Source of the DNA: Bactrocera neohumeralis
Lineage: Eukaryota; Arthropoda; Insecta; Diptera; Tephritidae
Length of the DNA stretch: 64,000 nucleotides
Direction: 5' to 3'
Assembly (NCBI RefSeq): GCF_024586455.1
Contig: NC_065922.1
Coordinates: 29,694,089 to 29,758,088, forward strand
Shown in pieces: positions 1 to 11,309 of this stretch. A program made the position numbers and the translations under genes. The notes beneath the pieces are model-generated. The model did not search any database. It had not been told where the DNA came from and saw only the letters and a list, made by a program, of their open reading frames with translations. How positions within the stretch are numbered: position 1 is the stretch's first letter; the number at the start of each line of letters is the position of its first letter.

Positions 1-149
1 AAGGTGTGAGCACACAAGAAATGGGTAGGACGTATTGATATCCATATTATAATAAAAAAATGACATAAGAACTCTAGTAGTAGTGGTAATAGAAAGTAGA
101 ATAAGAAGGGGCTGTAGAATATCTTCCATGCGAATGCAAGGGCTTGTAT

Positions 150-690
150 AGGAAAATAATCGCAACTATTGCCTATGGGTTTCTTGACGACGTCTAGGCC
201 TAGATGCGTCCTTAGACATCCTCTTTGCCCGCTTACGCTCGATTTTGGAGGCGCTGAAAAAAAGTTTCCTTAATAAGTCGATTGTTTTGTTGGCATGTAG
301 CGCCGTCTTGTAGGAACCATAAGTTGTCCATATCAATTTCCTCCAATTCAAGTACGAGAAAATCATTAATCATGGCACTATAGCGTTCCCCATTGCTTAT
401 AAAATTATGACTGGATTCATTTTTGAATAAATAATAGCTTGTGGCTTATCATCACTCTAAAAGCGCCAATTTTATTTCTTAGCTACACATTCAACCAAAA
501 GTGAGCTTTATTGCTGAGCAAAATTTTCTTATGAAAATCGGGTTCGGTGTCCATCTCGTTATTGGCCCATTCACCGAACGTGCGGCGCGTGACGTTCGTT
601 CGGCTGCAAACAGGTGGATTTTGTAAGCCCGTAGAGCAAGATCCTTTTACACAATCTTCGGTGACGCATGGATTCATTCGAGTCTTCTTC
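150..690 (-). pseudogene. Tc1/mariner-type DDE transposase fragment (copy T1)
   Basis: Reading on the minus strand gives, in order but in different frames, FGEWANNEMDTEPDFHKK, ILLSNKAHFWLNV, then GERYSAMINDFL, MDNLWFLQDGAT and ANKTIDLLRKLF. These match the family pattern FSDEAHFWLNG ... VNGxRYR ... WFQQDGATCHTA ... DLLR seen in better form at 11.3-12.4 kb. The first catalytic aspartate is altered (SNKAHFW instead of SDEAHFW); the second (LQDGAT) is kept. Several frameshifts and stops, and no C-terminal WPPRSCDLTP block. A dead fragment; family placement is by motif memory, not alignment. Confidence 0.75.
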
Positions 691-1229
691 AATACTCCCT
701 AGAGTAAACATGGAGGTAAACAGATTCATTCATATTCGGGAGTAAGCCTGTTTGTTATGAAATGGCAAACCGAACAAACTATAAATAAAATAACAGCTAC
801 GAAAAGGACTCCGAAAAAGTATTGCCTCATGGAAAATCATACGTTAAAAATCACCCGTTATAAATTTTGTGGCTCATACGACATGGTGTACCGTACGAAT
901 AAAGTATGTTAGGTTATACTGATTGGCTTTAAGCCTTACATAGACGTACTGGTTTTTAGTAATGCCAGTTAAAGGATAAAATTTGAGGCGGTTAAGATTT
1001 GAGGTATTCGTCATACAGGATATCAACACTTCTTGCGATTTTAAGAGTGATTTCATAATTATGTTTGAGACTAGACGAAGTCTATTGAACTGTGAAGCTC
1101 CTAGATCTAATCCGAGTACTGGATATTGCTGCACAGAAGCATAGGAAATGGTTACAGCGTCTATCTCATGCTTACTTCTCTGCACTTTCTACATGTATCA
1201 TCCTTACTTATGGACTTCCAACTCGCATG
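691..1229. other. No recognisable feature
   Basis: A minus-strand open frame of about 100 codons lies at 874-1185, directly downstream (in minus-strand sense) of the RNase H fragment at 1230-1800. It may be degraded retrotransposon sequence, but I recognise no motif in it. Confidence 0.3.
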
Positions 1230-1800
1230 TGAGTAGGATGTGAACTGTGATTAGACCAACAACTGTCCTGCAGCCATTTCGAGATCGTGTGAGTAAAAAG
1301 CATTTATTTCAGGTATTCCACCTCGGTCTTTCATTATTTTTAGTGACTTGCGTATTTCCTTTACTTGTTTGGTAGCCAAATATATACTTATTGATCTTCT
1401 TCATGTTGTTTCTTGCGTTGTTAGATATCTTAAACGCTTTCCATATCCCAAAGACTTCAACTTGAAAGATACTTCAGTGTTCGGGAAACTTGAAGGGTCG
1501 CCTGAGGTTCAGCTCCTGGCAGTAAATTCTGGCTCCCATTCCATTAGCCATATTTGATTCATCTGTATAGACGTTGTAAGTTCCACTGGTGGGCCGAATG
1601 CATCCACTATCTTTTAGTGTAACCTAAAACCTTTCCTTCCAAATTAAACACGAGGATGGCTGGTCTATTTTAGGCACCAACTGCTTGCTTTTTGAGCTAT
1701 GGCTGAAAGTCCTTGTGAAGAATTTACGTAAACCGCCAACCTTGCAGCTGATTTTGGCGCAAAGCTTTCTACTTGGCAAATAAGGACCACCTTAATAGAC
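1230..1800 (-). mobile_element. Non-LTR retrotransposon fragment, RNase H domain
   Basis: Minus-strand translation contains VYTDESNMANGMGARIYC, then LNLRRPFKFPEH, an in-frame TGA, and SIFQVEVFGIWKAFKIS. This is the start of a retrotransposon RNase H: the TD aspartate, the Gly-Ala-xx-Ile-Tyr strand, and the glutamate in QxE-V. The TGA sits where relatives carry Cys, so it is a one-base change. Upstream sequence reading IRPTSG fits the linker between reverse transcriptase and RNase H in I/R1/Loa/Jockey-like elements. The second half of the domain and the zinc motif are not found. Probably a 5'- and 3'-truncated relic. Confidence 0.6.
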
Positions 1801-2827
1801 ATACACCCCCGCGTATGCGCGTGGCATTTCGTATTAATTTCATTTCAGCGTTTTTAAGTTTTTCGCTTTGAAATTTTTTCCAGCCGCTTTGTTGGCTTTA
1901 ATGAGTTTTGAAATTAAAAGTGAATAATTGCCGAGCGCCGCGCATACGCCGCTATGAGAAGGCGCGTGTGCGCCAGATATTTGATATTTGTGTCTTCTGC
2001 TTCGTCGTCGCTTTCTGCTGCGCCAAGCAAACAAATGCGAAAATCGTCGCTGCAACACCCGCAAGTTAGCTTCGCATTGCCTAACGGTATTTGCAATGGC
2101 AACCCTGCCGCCATTTTGCCACTATTTGTGCGCTTAATGCGCGTTTAATCGGATTTGCGCGCATAATTATTGCCGTTACTTTTTTATTTACTTGACTCTT
2201 TGCTTTAAGCGCTAAGCGTTTTTTAACTTAAGCATTTTTTTACTTGTGTTCATTATTTAATTTTGTTTTTGCCGTGAGACCTTTGCCATTGCAGCGTTTT
2301 GCTGATTTTGCATTTTATTTGCATTCGCCTTGCCTTCGGAGCGTTTTTGCTTGCAAAAGCCATAATTAATTTCTTCAGTGTTATTTTTCACGTCTAGGAT
2401 TTTTTTCTGTTGCACATTTTCCCCGTTAAAAGGTCACTAAGCTGTTAATGTATTTACTTTCGTGTATTTTAAATCGGATATTAATTTTTCAATTAGCAAA
2501 TCGGTGCTAAATGCGTGAGATGTTTGCATTTTTTGACAAATCCTTTGAAAAATTAAGGTCAGAACAGCAGATGTAAGCTAATAAGAAAGTAATAATTCGA
2601 TAATGAGCTGAAAATTTCTAGCTTAAGGTCAGCATGTTATATCTCTCACTGTATGTACAAGAGTAAGCCAAAACAACTAATTTCGGTTATGCGGGTTAAA
2701 ATGAAACTATATACAGAGCAAAATACATCCGTTCATTGCTTTTAAATATTCGAATTTTTGAAACAGACTCTGTATAAAATTTTATGTTTAAAATAATAAC
2801 AAACAAAACAGAACTGTTTGCCAATTC
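1801..2827. other. Unannotated stretch, no gene recognised
   Basis: Contains a moderately GC-rich patch at about 1930-2160 with short overlapping open frames on both strands, none with a recognisable domain. The rest is AT-rich with runs of T. It looks like ordinary fly intergenic or intronic DNA. Confidence 0.4.
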
Positions 2828-2993
2828 CTTTCCTTATTGAACACAAATCCACTCAACCTCCAATTTTTCGATACAATTTTTGTTGTACGGCTTGTCCATT
2901 GCTTCTAAATAGGCCTCAGTTTTGGCGATCACCTCTTCCCTCGACGAAAATTTCTTCCCAGCAAGCATTCTTTTGAAATCAGTGAACATGACA
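2828..2993 (-). pseudogene. Old mariner transposase, C-terminal part (split by the insertion at 2995-4096)
   Basis: Minus-strand translation reads MFTDFKRMLAGKKF, SSREEVIAKTEAYLEAMDKP and NCIEKLEVEW, the usual C-terminal end of a mariner transposase after the third catalytic aspartate. The matching upstream part (RPHLKKDN, HPPYSPDVVPSN) lies at 4095-4285 on the same strand. Joining the two across the inserted element restores the normal domain order SPDxxPSxY ... FxDFKRMLAGKKF. They are therefore read as one older copy. Confidence 0.8.
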
Positions 2994-3003
2994 TACTACT
3001 GTG

Positions 3004-3024
3004 CCCAAAAAATAAGGTGGCATT
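3004..3024. repeat. Terminal inverted repeat, 3' end of M2
   Basis: Reads CCCAAAAAATAAGGTGGCAT plus T. It pairs in inverted orientation with 4074-4094 with two mismatches. It sits 25 bases beyond the stop codon of the transposase remnant, as expected for a mariner 3' end. Confidence 0.75.
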
Positions 3025-3048
3025 GAATTTATTTTGAAAATTATTTAT

Positions 3049-3910
3049 TTATTCTTCCAAATCAATTTCATCCCCTTCAAAGTAATACCCTCCCGATGCA
3101 AAGCACTTATGCCAACGGATTTTCCAATCTTCGAAACACTGGTTATAGTCACTTTCCGGGATGGCCTTCAGTTCCGTCTTCACTGCGGCTTGAATCGCCT
3201 CTATCGTATAAAAACGGTGTCCCCGGAGCGGTCTTTTGAGCTTGGTGAACAGCCAGAAGACGCACGGCGCCAGATCAGGTGAATACAGTGGTTGCGGAAC
3301 GATATGAATTGAGTTTTTGGCGAAATGATCACGAATTACGAGGGCAGTATGGGATGGTGCATTATCGTGGTGTAAAAACCAAGAATTGTCTTTCCACAAT
3401 TCCGGCCTTTTTAGGCGGATAGCATTACGCAAACGACGCATAACGTTCAAATAATATTCCTTGTTGACTGTTTGACCGGTTGGAAGGAATTCATAATGCA
3501 CAACACCACGATAATTTTTTTTCAAAAAAATTCAATGTTTTCGGTACCAGTCGAGATTTGACGCGCTTGAGGCCCAAAACATCCTTCAAAATGGTATTGG
3601 CTGAGCTTTTCGATATGCCAACTTCATCAGCAAGGTCTCTAATTGTTAATCGACGGTTTTCAACACCAAATCTTTGATTTGTTGAACGTGAGCTTCGTCG
3701 GTTGAGGTTGATGGTCGCCCTGGTCGCTCTGGACGCTCTTCGTCTTCGACACGTTCACGGCCGGCTTGGAACTCACCATACTACTACATTTTTTTTAGAC
3801 ATAGCCTCATTACCAAAGGCTTTCTGCACCATGCTCAATGTATCCGCAGCAGAAAATTAATTCCGTAAACAAAATTTAATGCAAATTCTTTGCTCAGCAG
3901 ATTTCGACAT
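3049..3910 (-). pseudogene. Mariner transposase pseudogene of M2
   Basis: Starts at an ATG at 3910 with MSKSAEQRICIKFC. The helix-turn-helix part follows in shifting frames (SMVQKAFGNEAMSKK, RRLTIRDLADEVGISKSS, LGLKRVKSRLVPKTL). An internal deletion follows, and an open stretch of 158 codons at 3049-3525 ends in YFEGDEIDLEE. The deletion removes the region with the first catalytic aspartate. The second is present in HHDNAPSHT. The third is lost, because the site reads SPDLAPCVFWLF where relatives have CDFWLF. With two of three catalytic residues gone, no active enzyme can be made. Confidence 0.85.
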
Positions 3911-4073
3911 CGCAAAAAACGAAAAACTCACTTTTAGCAGCTCACAAAACGACACGTATCTCAAACACTAATGAATATTTTGACATGAAATTTGACATAA
4001 ATGTGACTGACAGTACTACCAACCTAAAAAAAAATAATTCTCCAAATCCTTCGACGCGCGCAGTTTAAAGTCA

Positions 4074-4094
4074 AATGTCACCTTATTTTGTGGG
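4074..4094. repeat. Terminal inverted repeat, 5' end of M2
   Basis: Reverse complement of the 3004-3024 repeat with two mismatches. It directly abuts the interrupted coding sequence of the older mariner. Confidence 0.75.
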
Positions 4095-4285
4095 TTGCTG
4101 GGGACCACATCTGGAGAATACGGGGGATGTGGAAACAACTCAAAGCCAAATTCATGGAGTTTTGTATCGTTCTCACAGACTTGTGACATGATACATTGTC
4201 TTTTTTCAAATGCGGCCGTTTTTCCACGAATTCGTCCTTCAGACGATCCAATAACGCTATGCTTGCTTGCTGAATGTTGCCTTTT
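4095..4285 (-). pseudogene. Old mariner transposase, catalytic-core part
   Basis: Minus-strand translation reads QASIALLDRLKDEFVEKRPH, LKKDN and then, after a frameshift, LHEFGFELFPHPPYSPDVVP. These are the standard mariner blocks around the second and third catalytic aspartates. The second site is damaged (CHKSV with the aspartate motif blurred by the frameshift), and the third is interrupted by M2. Its continuation is at 2828-2993. The N-terminal half is missing; the plus-strand fragment at 4286 replaces it. Confidence 0.75.
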
Positions 4286-4680
4286 ACCACATCGCATCGA
4301 TATGGATTTATTGAGAGAACATTTCCGTGGGCAGATAATAAGATCGTGTGATATCACACCGTCAGACTTTTTCTGTGAGGATGTGTAAAGTCTCAACTCT
4401 ATGCAGACAATCTCGCTCGAGTTAGACCTTGGAGAAAAACATCACGCGTGTCATTCGCCAGTTAGCAGTAGAAATGCTCGAACGAGTCATTAAAAATTGA
4501 ACTCAAAAGATGGGCCATCTGAGACGTAGCCGCGGCCAACATTTGAAGGAAATAATCTTCAGAAAATAAGTGCCAAAGAATGTTCTGTCGAATGATAATA
4601 AACATTCCCGATAAAATTTGAAGTTTCTGGGGTTTTTCTTTAAAATAGTAGTGAACCTCAAAATCGATCACCCTTTATAT
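4286..4680 (+). pseudogene. Tc1/mariner-type DDE transposase, C-terminal fragment (copy T2)
   Basis: Plus-strand reading gives DMDLLREHFRGQII, RSCDITPSDFF and, in another frame, VIRQLAVEMLERVIKN, stop, TQKMGHLRRSRGQHLKEIIF. These are the end blocks of the same family as copies T1, T3, T4 and T5. A short deletion joins QII directly to RSCDITP, losing the GPVNWPP segment. The C-terminal block closely resembles the one at 43.9 kb, including a stop after the same Asn, which suggests a shared already-dead ancestor. Confidence 0.75.
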
Positions 4681-4689
4681 ACATACGAT

Positions 4690-5635
4690 AGAAATTTAAA
4701 TTGTTTACCTTATCATAATAAATTAAACATTTTTTTTTTTTATTTCCCAAATAATTTTCATTCTAACACGGTATGCACTGCAGCAGAGTAATCAGCAAAT
4801 CTCACACACACAGCTTATTCCCAAAAACAAACGCAATAGTTCGCACCAATTCGTAGGCGATATTATCGCTTAAATGCATATTAGCACTGACATATGTACA
4901 TTTTGGCACAAACTGGCAAGCATATCAACGCACACAGGCATACAGGCACATCCGGTCGTTCATCACTCATTCAAATTGGCTGCAAATTTATATGACAATT
5001 GTATAACACACCTACTGGACAGGCATTTATTATGAACAGCCGACTGTGGACAGCCGACAGCCGTCGGACAATGGCAGTAACGAGTACACATACGAGCGTT
5101 AGCAACAATGGCAGCAAACAAAGGCCGAAGTCAAATTGCGCACACACACGACGCAAGTGGCTAGTTAATATGGCTGTGTGTGTGCTTGTGTATGGGTGCG
5201 TGCAACATTGCAACCTGTGCGGTTGGCAGTTAAGTTAATGTATGTGGGATTTTGTTATGGTTCAATTGCTTTAATTTCCGCACAGCAAACGCTCACAACA
5301 CAACGTTTGTAGACTGCTAATTGTCTAGTGGGTGGCCTGTTGGCAATAATTCATTGCTTGCTATTGCAAATGTAAGTGGAATTTGTGTGTTAACTTATGC
5401 AATGCTACTGGCATGCGGAACGGATTGCATAAGACGATATCCGCTCTTGCACCTATCAGCTGTTGCTATACGCCTGTACATGTGCTTACATAAATATATA
5501 GTTGAATATATACATATGTATATGTGGGTGTTTGACAGTAGCTCTGCCTTAATTTTCGTTGCATTTGCAGCAACAACAGCTACTAACACTTGCGGTATAT
5601 GCTTCATCAACAGCTAACAAAAACAAGTAGAACGT
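4690..5635. other. No gene recognised
   Basis: AC-rich and AT-rich DNA with short open frames on both strands around 4970-5240 and 5320-5620 that overlap each other and carry no recognisable domain. TATG/CATA-type microsatellite patches near 5500-5525. Confidence 0.4.
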
Positions 5636-6493
5636 TAACTTTGACTGCACTGAAGCTATAATACCCTTCACAGGTGCATTTCTTATAGCAGCAAAATTTA
5701 AAAATATATATTCATTTTTATTTTAGTAAATCAGTTTGTATGACAGCTATTTACTATAGTGGTCCGATCTGAACAATTTGTTGAGAGATAGTAGGGCTGC
5801 ATTGAGCAATAGTATATACCAAATTTTGGAAATATATCTTGTCAAATAAAAATATTTTTCATACTAGGACTATAGTTTAATCAATCATTTTGTATGACAG
5901 CTACGTACTATAGTAGTCCGATCTAAATTGGAAATTAATCGGTGCCAAATTTAGTAAAGATAGCTTTTCAAATAAATACATTTTCTTACAAAAACTTAAG
6001 TTCGATCGATCAGTTTGTATGACAGCTATACCTTATAGTGGTTCGATATGAACAGTTTCTTAGTATATTATGGTATTGTCTTGGAAAATAATCGGTGCTA
6101 AATTTCGTGAAGATATCTTTCCAAATAAAAAAGTTTTTCATACAAGGACTTGAGTTCGTTCGATTAGTTTGTATGGCAGCTATATTCTATAGTGGTTCGA
6201 TATGAACAATTTATATAGAAATTGATAGAGTTTCGTTGTCTAATAAATTGTGCTAAATTTCGTTATTTTCAGTAAAAAAGTTTTTCATACGCTAACGATC
6301 GTTCAGTTTGTATGACATCTGTGATCAAATGACAAATGAGCGGATTCTTGAGGAGAAAAGGTAGTATACAAACTTTGAGATCGATATCTCAAAAACTGAG
6401 GAACTAATTCGCGTATATAGAGTTGGCCTCTGACCTTTCCTCTGGCTGTTACAAAGTTCATCGCAAACTTAATCTACCCTGTTCAGGGTATAA
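5636..6493 (+). repeat. Hairpin-ended dispersed repeat with internal sub-repeats (copy H1)
   Basis: Begins with a sequence ending CACTGAAGCTATAATACC and CTTCACAGGTGC, and ends at CTACCCTGTTCAGGGTATAA. Inside are four to five direct copies, about 120-155 bases apart, of a block with GTATGACAGCTAT, CTATAGTGGTCCGAT and CTGAACAATTT. They start near 5733, 5889, 6012, 6166 and 6306. Homologous copies lie at 30722-31236 (minus), 55843-56140 (minus) and 63040-63880 (plus), with fragments near 21.1 and 23.4 kb. No transposase is seen, so it is probably non-autonomous. I do not know an accepted family name. Confidence 0.8.
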
Positions 6494-7099
6494 CAACAAA
6501 TGCATGTGCAATCAAATCTCAAACAACAACAGCATCGGATTCTATAAATACAAATATAGGTGTATTTGCATGTGAGTCCATGTATTTAATCAAATCATAA
6601 TTTGCAAACGTTCATAAATTCATCAAATGCAAATGTGCACTGTTAATGTCTATACATGTGTGTTTTTTGTATGTTTGTGTGTCTGCGTCAGTGACAAAGT
6701 GAATAAATGTTTATGCAGGGTTGGCAGCTGCATAGCTGATTGTTGTGCCTGTTACCAATGGCATACCGAATTAGGAAATACGTGAAACATAAACATTTGC
6801 AGGTTACCTTGTGTATTTGTGTATTTGTGAACGCAAATGTATTTACATTCCCGTAATTACATATATACATATACATACATATTTTGATACATATTAACAA
6901 ACTAACAGATATTTGATAAAGCACCAAAGGACCTACAGATTTTTATTTAGCGAGCTAAAGTGAGAACCGAATCATTTCTATCCAGAGATGAGTGTAGGGT
7001 TTGGGACCCGCTACATAAAAAATTTACTAATGAAAACGACAAAAAACCACGGATGAGAGACCCCTTTTTCATGGCGACCACTGCAAAAGTATTGAGGAT
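6494..7099. other. No gene recognised
   Basis: AT-rich, with several ACATATATACATA microsatellite patches near 6860-6890. The last about 150 bases may be the decayed 5' part of the RTE-like element that follows. Confidence 0.4.
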
Positions 7100-8345
7100 T
7101 ACAATTCAAGGGCATGGACCTGGAATGTCTAGTCCCTTAATTGGGAAGTTGCCGCTACCCAGTTGGTTGATGGCCTCGTAAGAGTACAGGCTGTCCAAGA
7201 AATGCGTCGGACGAGACAAGGACTGAGACATTTACTACAGTGGACAAATAAAGGAGCTAAAATTCAATGTGGGATCTGAGGTGGGAGAGAACTTCCATCG
7301 CTGAGTAATGGCATTCACCCCGGTGAATGAACGTCTAGCCACAATTCGCATCAAAGCCCAGTTCTCCCAAACCCCGACGGAGGAGAGGGACGACGTGACC
7401 AAAGCCACCAACCAGTTAGATCATATTATGTTAGGCGGATGACACGTCTCCATTGTTTTAGTGGAAAGAAAACAGACTGCCTACCTCGCAAAGTTACAAT
7501 CAACCACAACACATGCGGGTTGAGATAGATACCGAAAGTAGAAGAGGGAAGCGAGACGCATATGCGGACAAAAAAAGAATGATGCCGAAATGCGTGAGTT
7601 CGAAAAGCTTAACAAGCCGGCCGTCAGGGGTACTGCTCGAAAATTCTACGCAAAGATGCGGCGAATAATAGAAGGACCAGAACCTGCTCGTGTAGAACCC
7701 TTCTCCAGCCTTCTGAATGGCAATGAAAGCACAGAACCAGGAGATGGTGAACCCGATTCCCCAATCGATGACAATGGAGAGGACGTTCCTTTGATTTTGA
7801 CAGCACGAAAAGAGCTGCCTTTATGCCGCGATGTGTGAATTTGGTATCCACGCAAAACTAATACGGCTATGTAAACTGACGTTGGGCAAAACCATTAATT
7901 CGGGAAGGACCTCTGCGAGACGTTCGATACCAAACGAGATTTCAGACAAGGCGACTCCCCATCGTGTGATTTCTTCAATCTACTGCTGGAGGAAATAGTT
8001 CGAGCTGTCGATCTTAAAAGAGAAGGTACAATTTTCTACAAGAGCGTACAACGGCTGGCTTACGCCGATGATAGATGATTAGATATACGACGACATTATC
8101 ATAAATCAGCGAATTAAGGGACCGACTAGGTCATGTCATCCAAATGAATGAAAACACTCCAACTCTGACAGTATTCGACGCAGAGGTGAAGCAGAGGAAG
8201 ACTTCCACTCGGTTGAAAATAACCAAGGGAGAATGACCTGACTACACTTGGAATTTCCAATTGGCGTCAAAAAGCGAAAATGAAGAACGCTTGCGCGCTG
8301 TTGAGAACTCAGCTATAACCTCATAATTGACACTACTTCAAAATA
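7100..8345 (+). mobile_element. RTE-like non-LTR retrotransposon, internally deleted
   Basis: Endonuclease pieces come first: TWNV near 7110, AVQEMRRTRQGLRH near 7185, then TPVNERLATIRIKAQF and TEERDDVTKATNQLDHIM at about 7315-7435. An 82-codon open stretch (7590-7838) holds FSSLLNGNESTEPGDGEPDS, the conserved linker before reverse transcriptase. RT pieces follow: EFGIHAKLIRLCK, FDTKRDFRQGDSPSCDFFN and the catalytic LAYADD at 8061-8072. The end holds RLGHVIQMNENTPTLTVFDA. The fingers of the RT and the stretch between YADD and the C-terminus are deleted, and many frames are broken. Same family as 52650-53395 (minus), 60680-61100 (plus) and 30246-30335 (minus). Confidence 0.85.
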
Positions 8346-10855
8346 TATACAGGAGTTTACTGGGATCTACCGAATACCTGTCTCGTTATCTCATTTGAAA
8401 AAATCGCAACCGAACAGAAGAGTGGAATTAGCAATACGTCACACTTCCTTGCAATGTATTATTCCAAAAGTAGAAGGTTAAGAGCGCCTACAGCAGTTCC
8501 ATTCTAACAACCGTCAGGTTTACGTATTTCGGCATTATTTCTGTTATTAAAGGCATATTATCTGTCACTGAAATAAATATATAACCAACCTAGCAGTTGG
8601 ACCTCTGAAATCCTGAAAACTTCTCCTTATTTTTGTGTTATTTTAGACTGAACTCTGCTTTAAATTACATAGAAGTTTTTAGTCCAAGTTTCTTTCTGAA
8701 CATCAAAGTTCTTTGAACTAGTGCTTGAAAACCCCTGTTTTGTAGTTAAAATTAAATATCATTCAAGTGATGATCTAACTGATATGAACTTCAGAGTTCA
8801 AATTAAACTTGTTTCTAGAGAGTTAATCCCTACACTCAGCGAATAAGAATTAAGAGCCACATATTAGAAGATTTAGGCAATTTCCTGTAATTCTGAAGCA
8901 CAAGCCCTACAAAGCTATATATGGTATTATGTTCCGCCGTAATTGTCGGAATTGTTTTTTTAAGTGCCCCCTGAAAATCAATAAGACTTTTTTTCTACTT
9001 TTGTATTAGAATATTATTACTTCAAAGTTCAAGGCTTATTTGCTATAGAGATAAAAAATGTATTGCAAAAGATCAAAAAATCCCATGTAAAATATTCATA
9101 TAGGAAATGTAAAATTAGTTGGACACGATTCAAATTGAAACTAAAGAACGTAAACAAGGTTGAATCCTCTTTTTTTCTGCAAACAAAAATTGGGTAGGGA
9201 AATAACAGGCACCCTCATATGCATACATACATATTTATATTCAAACCAAATAAATAGCCTACATTATTGCTACACTTATATGCCATGTAATTCCTAAGTG
9301 ACCTGTAGTGACCTCTCATTTGAATGTATTACTCTCCAATCAGTAGCGAACTTAAGCCAAAAAGTAATGTCAGTTCAAATGTTTTCTTAATGATGCCTAT
9401 TTTTCCATATAATTTTTCTCCCACTTTATTTCCTCGTATTCGCGCAGCAAAATAATGGTGAAAACATGATTAATGATGCCTGATTTTCGTCTAATTGCCA
9501 AACATCAAAAAGCGAACGGACGGAAAAAGGGCCAACGGTAGCAAAATTTCCAACAATAACAGCAAAAAAAAAAATGCTAACAAACAAAGGGACAGATACT
9601 CAATGAAACATTCGAGCGGCGGAAATGTTGAAATGGCGGAAGTAAAAAAAATAAAAGAGGCAATAAAGGAAAGGACGATGCAGTGAAATATTTGTATTTA
9701 CGTAAAAGAAGAATGCAAAAAAGGTAGAGGAAGGCGTCAAATTAACAGGAAGTCGAAATAAAGTGAAAGTGTGAGAGCATGCAGGGGAAAAATGCTTATT
9801 GATCATAAGGGATCCTACTTGTAGATTCATTTTTTAACTTGAATGCATAATATAATGTATGCAGATGAAAATGTTTCGTTAAACCTTCATTTGTACTTTT
9901 TTTAGACTGAATTGAAACAACTTACTAAACATTACCTTCATATTTAGTGTGGTATGTATGTTTGGCTGTATGGTGTAACCAATTCTTCCTAAGTTATGTT
10001 GTAGCAAGCTGCTCTATGGACCCCGAGTAGTTGATTTGGCGGCTGTATGCTTAAAAATTAACTAAAAAACTTTACCAATTGTACCCAAATTTCTCGACTT
10101 AAGGGCTTATTTGAGAATAGTTTCAGAAATATGAGTGTATTTGAAAGAATTTTTTAACTTAGTGTAATTGGCTCTCAAATTTTGAACAAATTTTTTCGAA
10201 ACCATATTCTCTAGATCATTAAGAAAAATTTCTCTGAAACGGCTGGACCGATCGACTTGAAATTATTACTTGTCAGTTACATTTTCCTGGGAGAGGTTGC
10301 AGGAATAAGATTTTTATACACTTGCAACATATTTTTATTACCTATAGATAGGGTTATGTATAGGGTTATATATATACATGATCAGGATAATGAGACGAGT
10401 TGAAAACTTTTCGTGTGCCCATCTCTACATACGTACATCTTTGCAAGCTCTAATCTGAGTAAAGATTGAGATAACTTGGTTAACTTATTTCCTTGTTGTT
10501 GGTATTGCATCCAACCATTGTCACACAAAGATACGAGACTGTTAATTGATGCAACGAACTGCAATGGGGCTCATGCAATTTGAAAAAGTTGGCGTCGTCT
10601 CGCCCTCAATAGGTTTAATGTACATATGGCGCAAGCCACTTCAACTAAGTCAACCAAACTTACGCAGAGAAAATCTCTTCACAATGTCTTTGGAAAGTGT
10701 AAAAATGGATTATTGCCCCGCTTACTCCACATATAACAATTATGCTGAAAACAACAATGACTCAATAAATAAAAAGTTAAGAGACTCTGAAATTTGCAAA
10801 CGAGATAGTACAGAAACGCTTTCTAGAAGCCGATATCAAAAGTGAAACCTATATT
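8346..10855. other. Long stretch without a recognised gene
   Basis: AT-rich DNA. An A-rich purine-heavy patch lies at about 9495-9790, with short lysine-rich open frames that look compositional. The frame at 10546-10845 has no recognisable domain. No inverted-repeat element boundaries were seen. Confidence 0.35.
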
Positions 10856-11150
10856 AACTCGGAACCGTCTCGACCAATTTGAACAAAATTTGTCGCATAA
10901 CATCATCCTGTCAGGCATATGTTACAGTGCGAAAATAGGCGAAATTGGACAACAACCATGCCTACTTCCCATATAACACAATTTTAAATTGCATCTAATT
11001 CTTTCACTTTCCAGTAAACCAATAAATATATTTAAATAAGACTTTGTTCGAATAAAGCCTTTAAGATGTGCCATCTTATGGCTAAAAATTGTTAAAATCG
11101 GAACAAAACCTGTTCAGTCCCCCAGTTACCGAATAATTTTCTAACATTTT
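10856..11150. repeat. Dispersed repeat, related to 22465-22860
   Basis: Shares the ordered blocks GACCAATTT, a GGACAACAACCATGCCTACT type block, CTTCCCATATA, TCTAATTCTTTC and AAAATCGGAACAAAACCTG with the copy at 22465-22860, with substitutions and small indels. No coding potential. Class unknown. Confidence 0.6.
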
Positions 11151-11309
11151 ATCGAAAAAGCTGATAAAAATCTGAGAAATGTTTTTGAAATTCGGAGAGA
11201 ATCCTTTGCAGCAAATGATTTCTCTGTATATCGAAAATGGTTTGAATCGAGTCGATGGGAATTATTGTGGCCCCAATATACCTAAAAGAAGAACCGGAAG
11301 TTATATATA

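Larger units (their letters stand above)
2995..4096 (-). mobile_element. Nested mariner element, internally deleted (copy M2)
   Basis: A roughly 1.1-kb mariner inserted into an older mariner. Inverted repeats of 21 bp with 19 matches lie at 3004-3024 and 4074-4094, and a decayed transposase on the minus strand lies between. The insertion falls exactly where the older copy's coding sequence is broken, between its SPDxxPSN and its FTDFKR motifs. That position dates it as the younger of the two. The 14-base sequence TTGGTAGTACTGTC near its 5' end also occurs at 15184-15197 in the mariner at 15.2-15.9 kb, suggesting related subfamilies. Confidence 0.8.

Noticed and set aside
5636..6493. Helitron origin for the hairpin-ended repeats
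   Set aside because: A terminal hairpin is present, but I could not find the 5' TC and 3' CTRR ends or a host A|T junction. Left unclassified.
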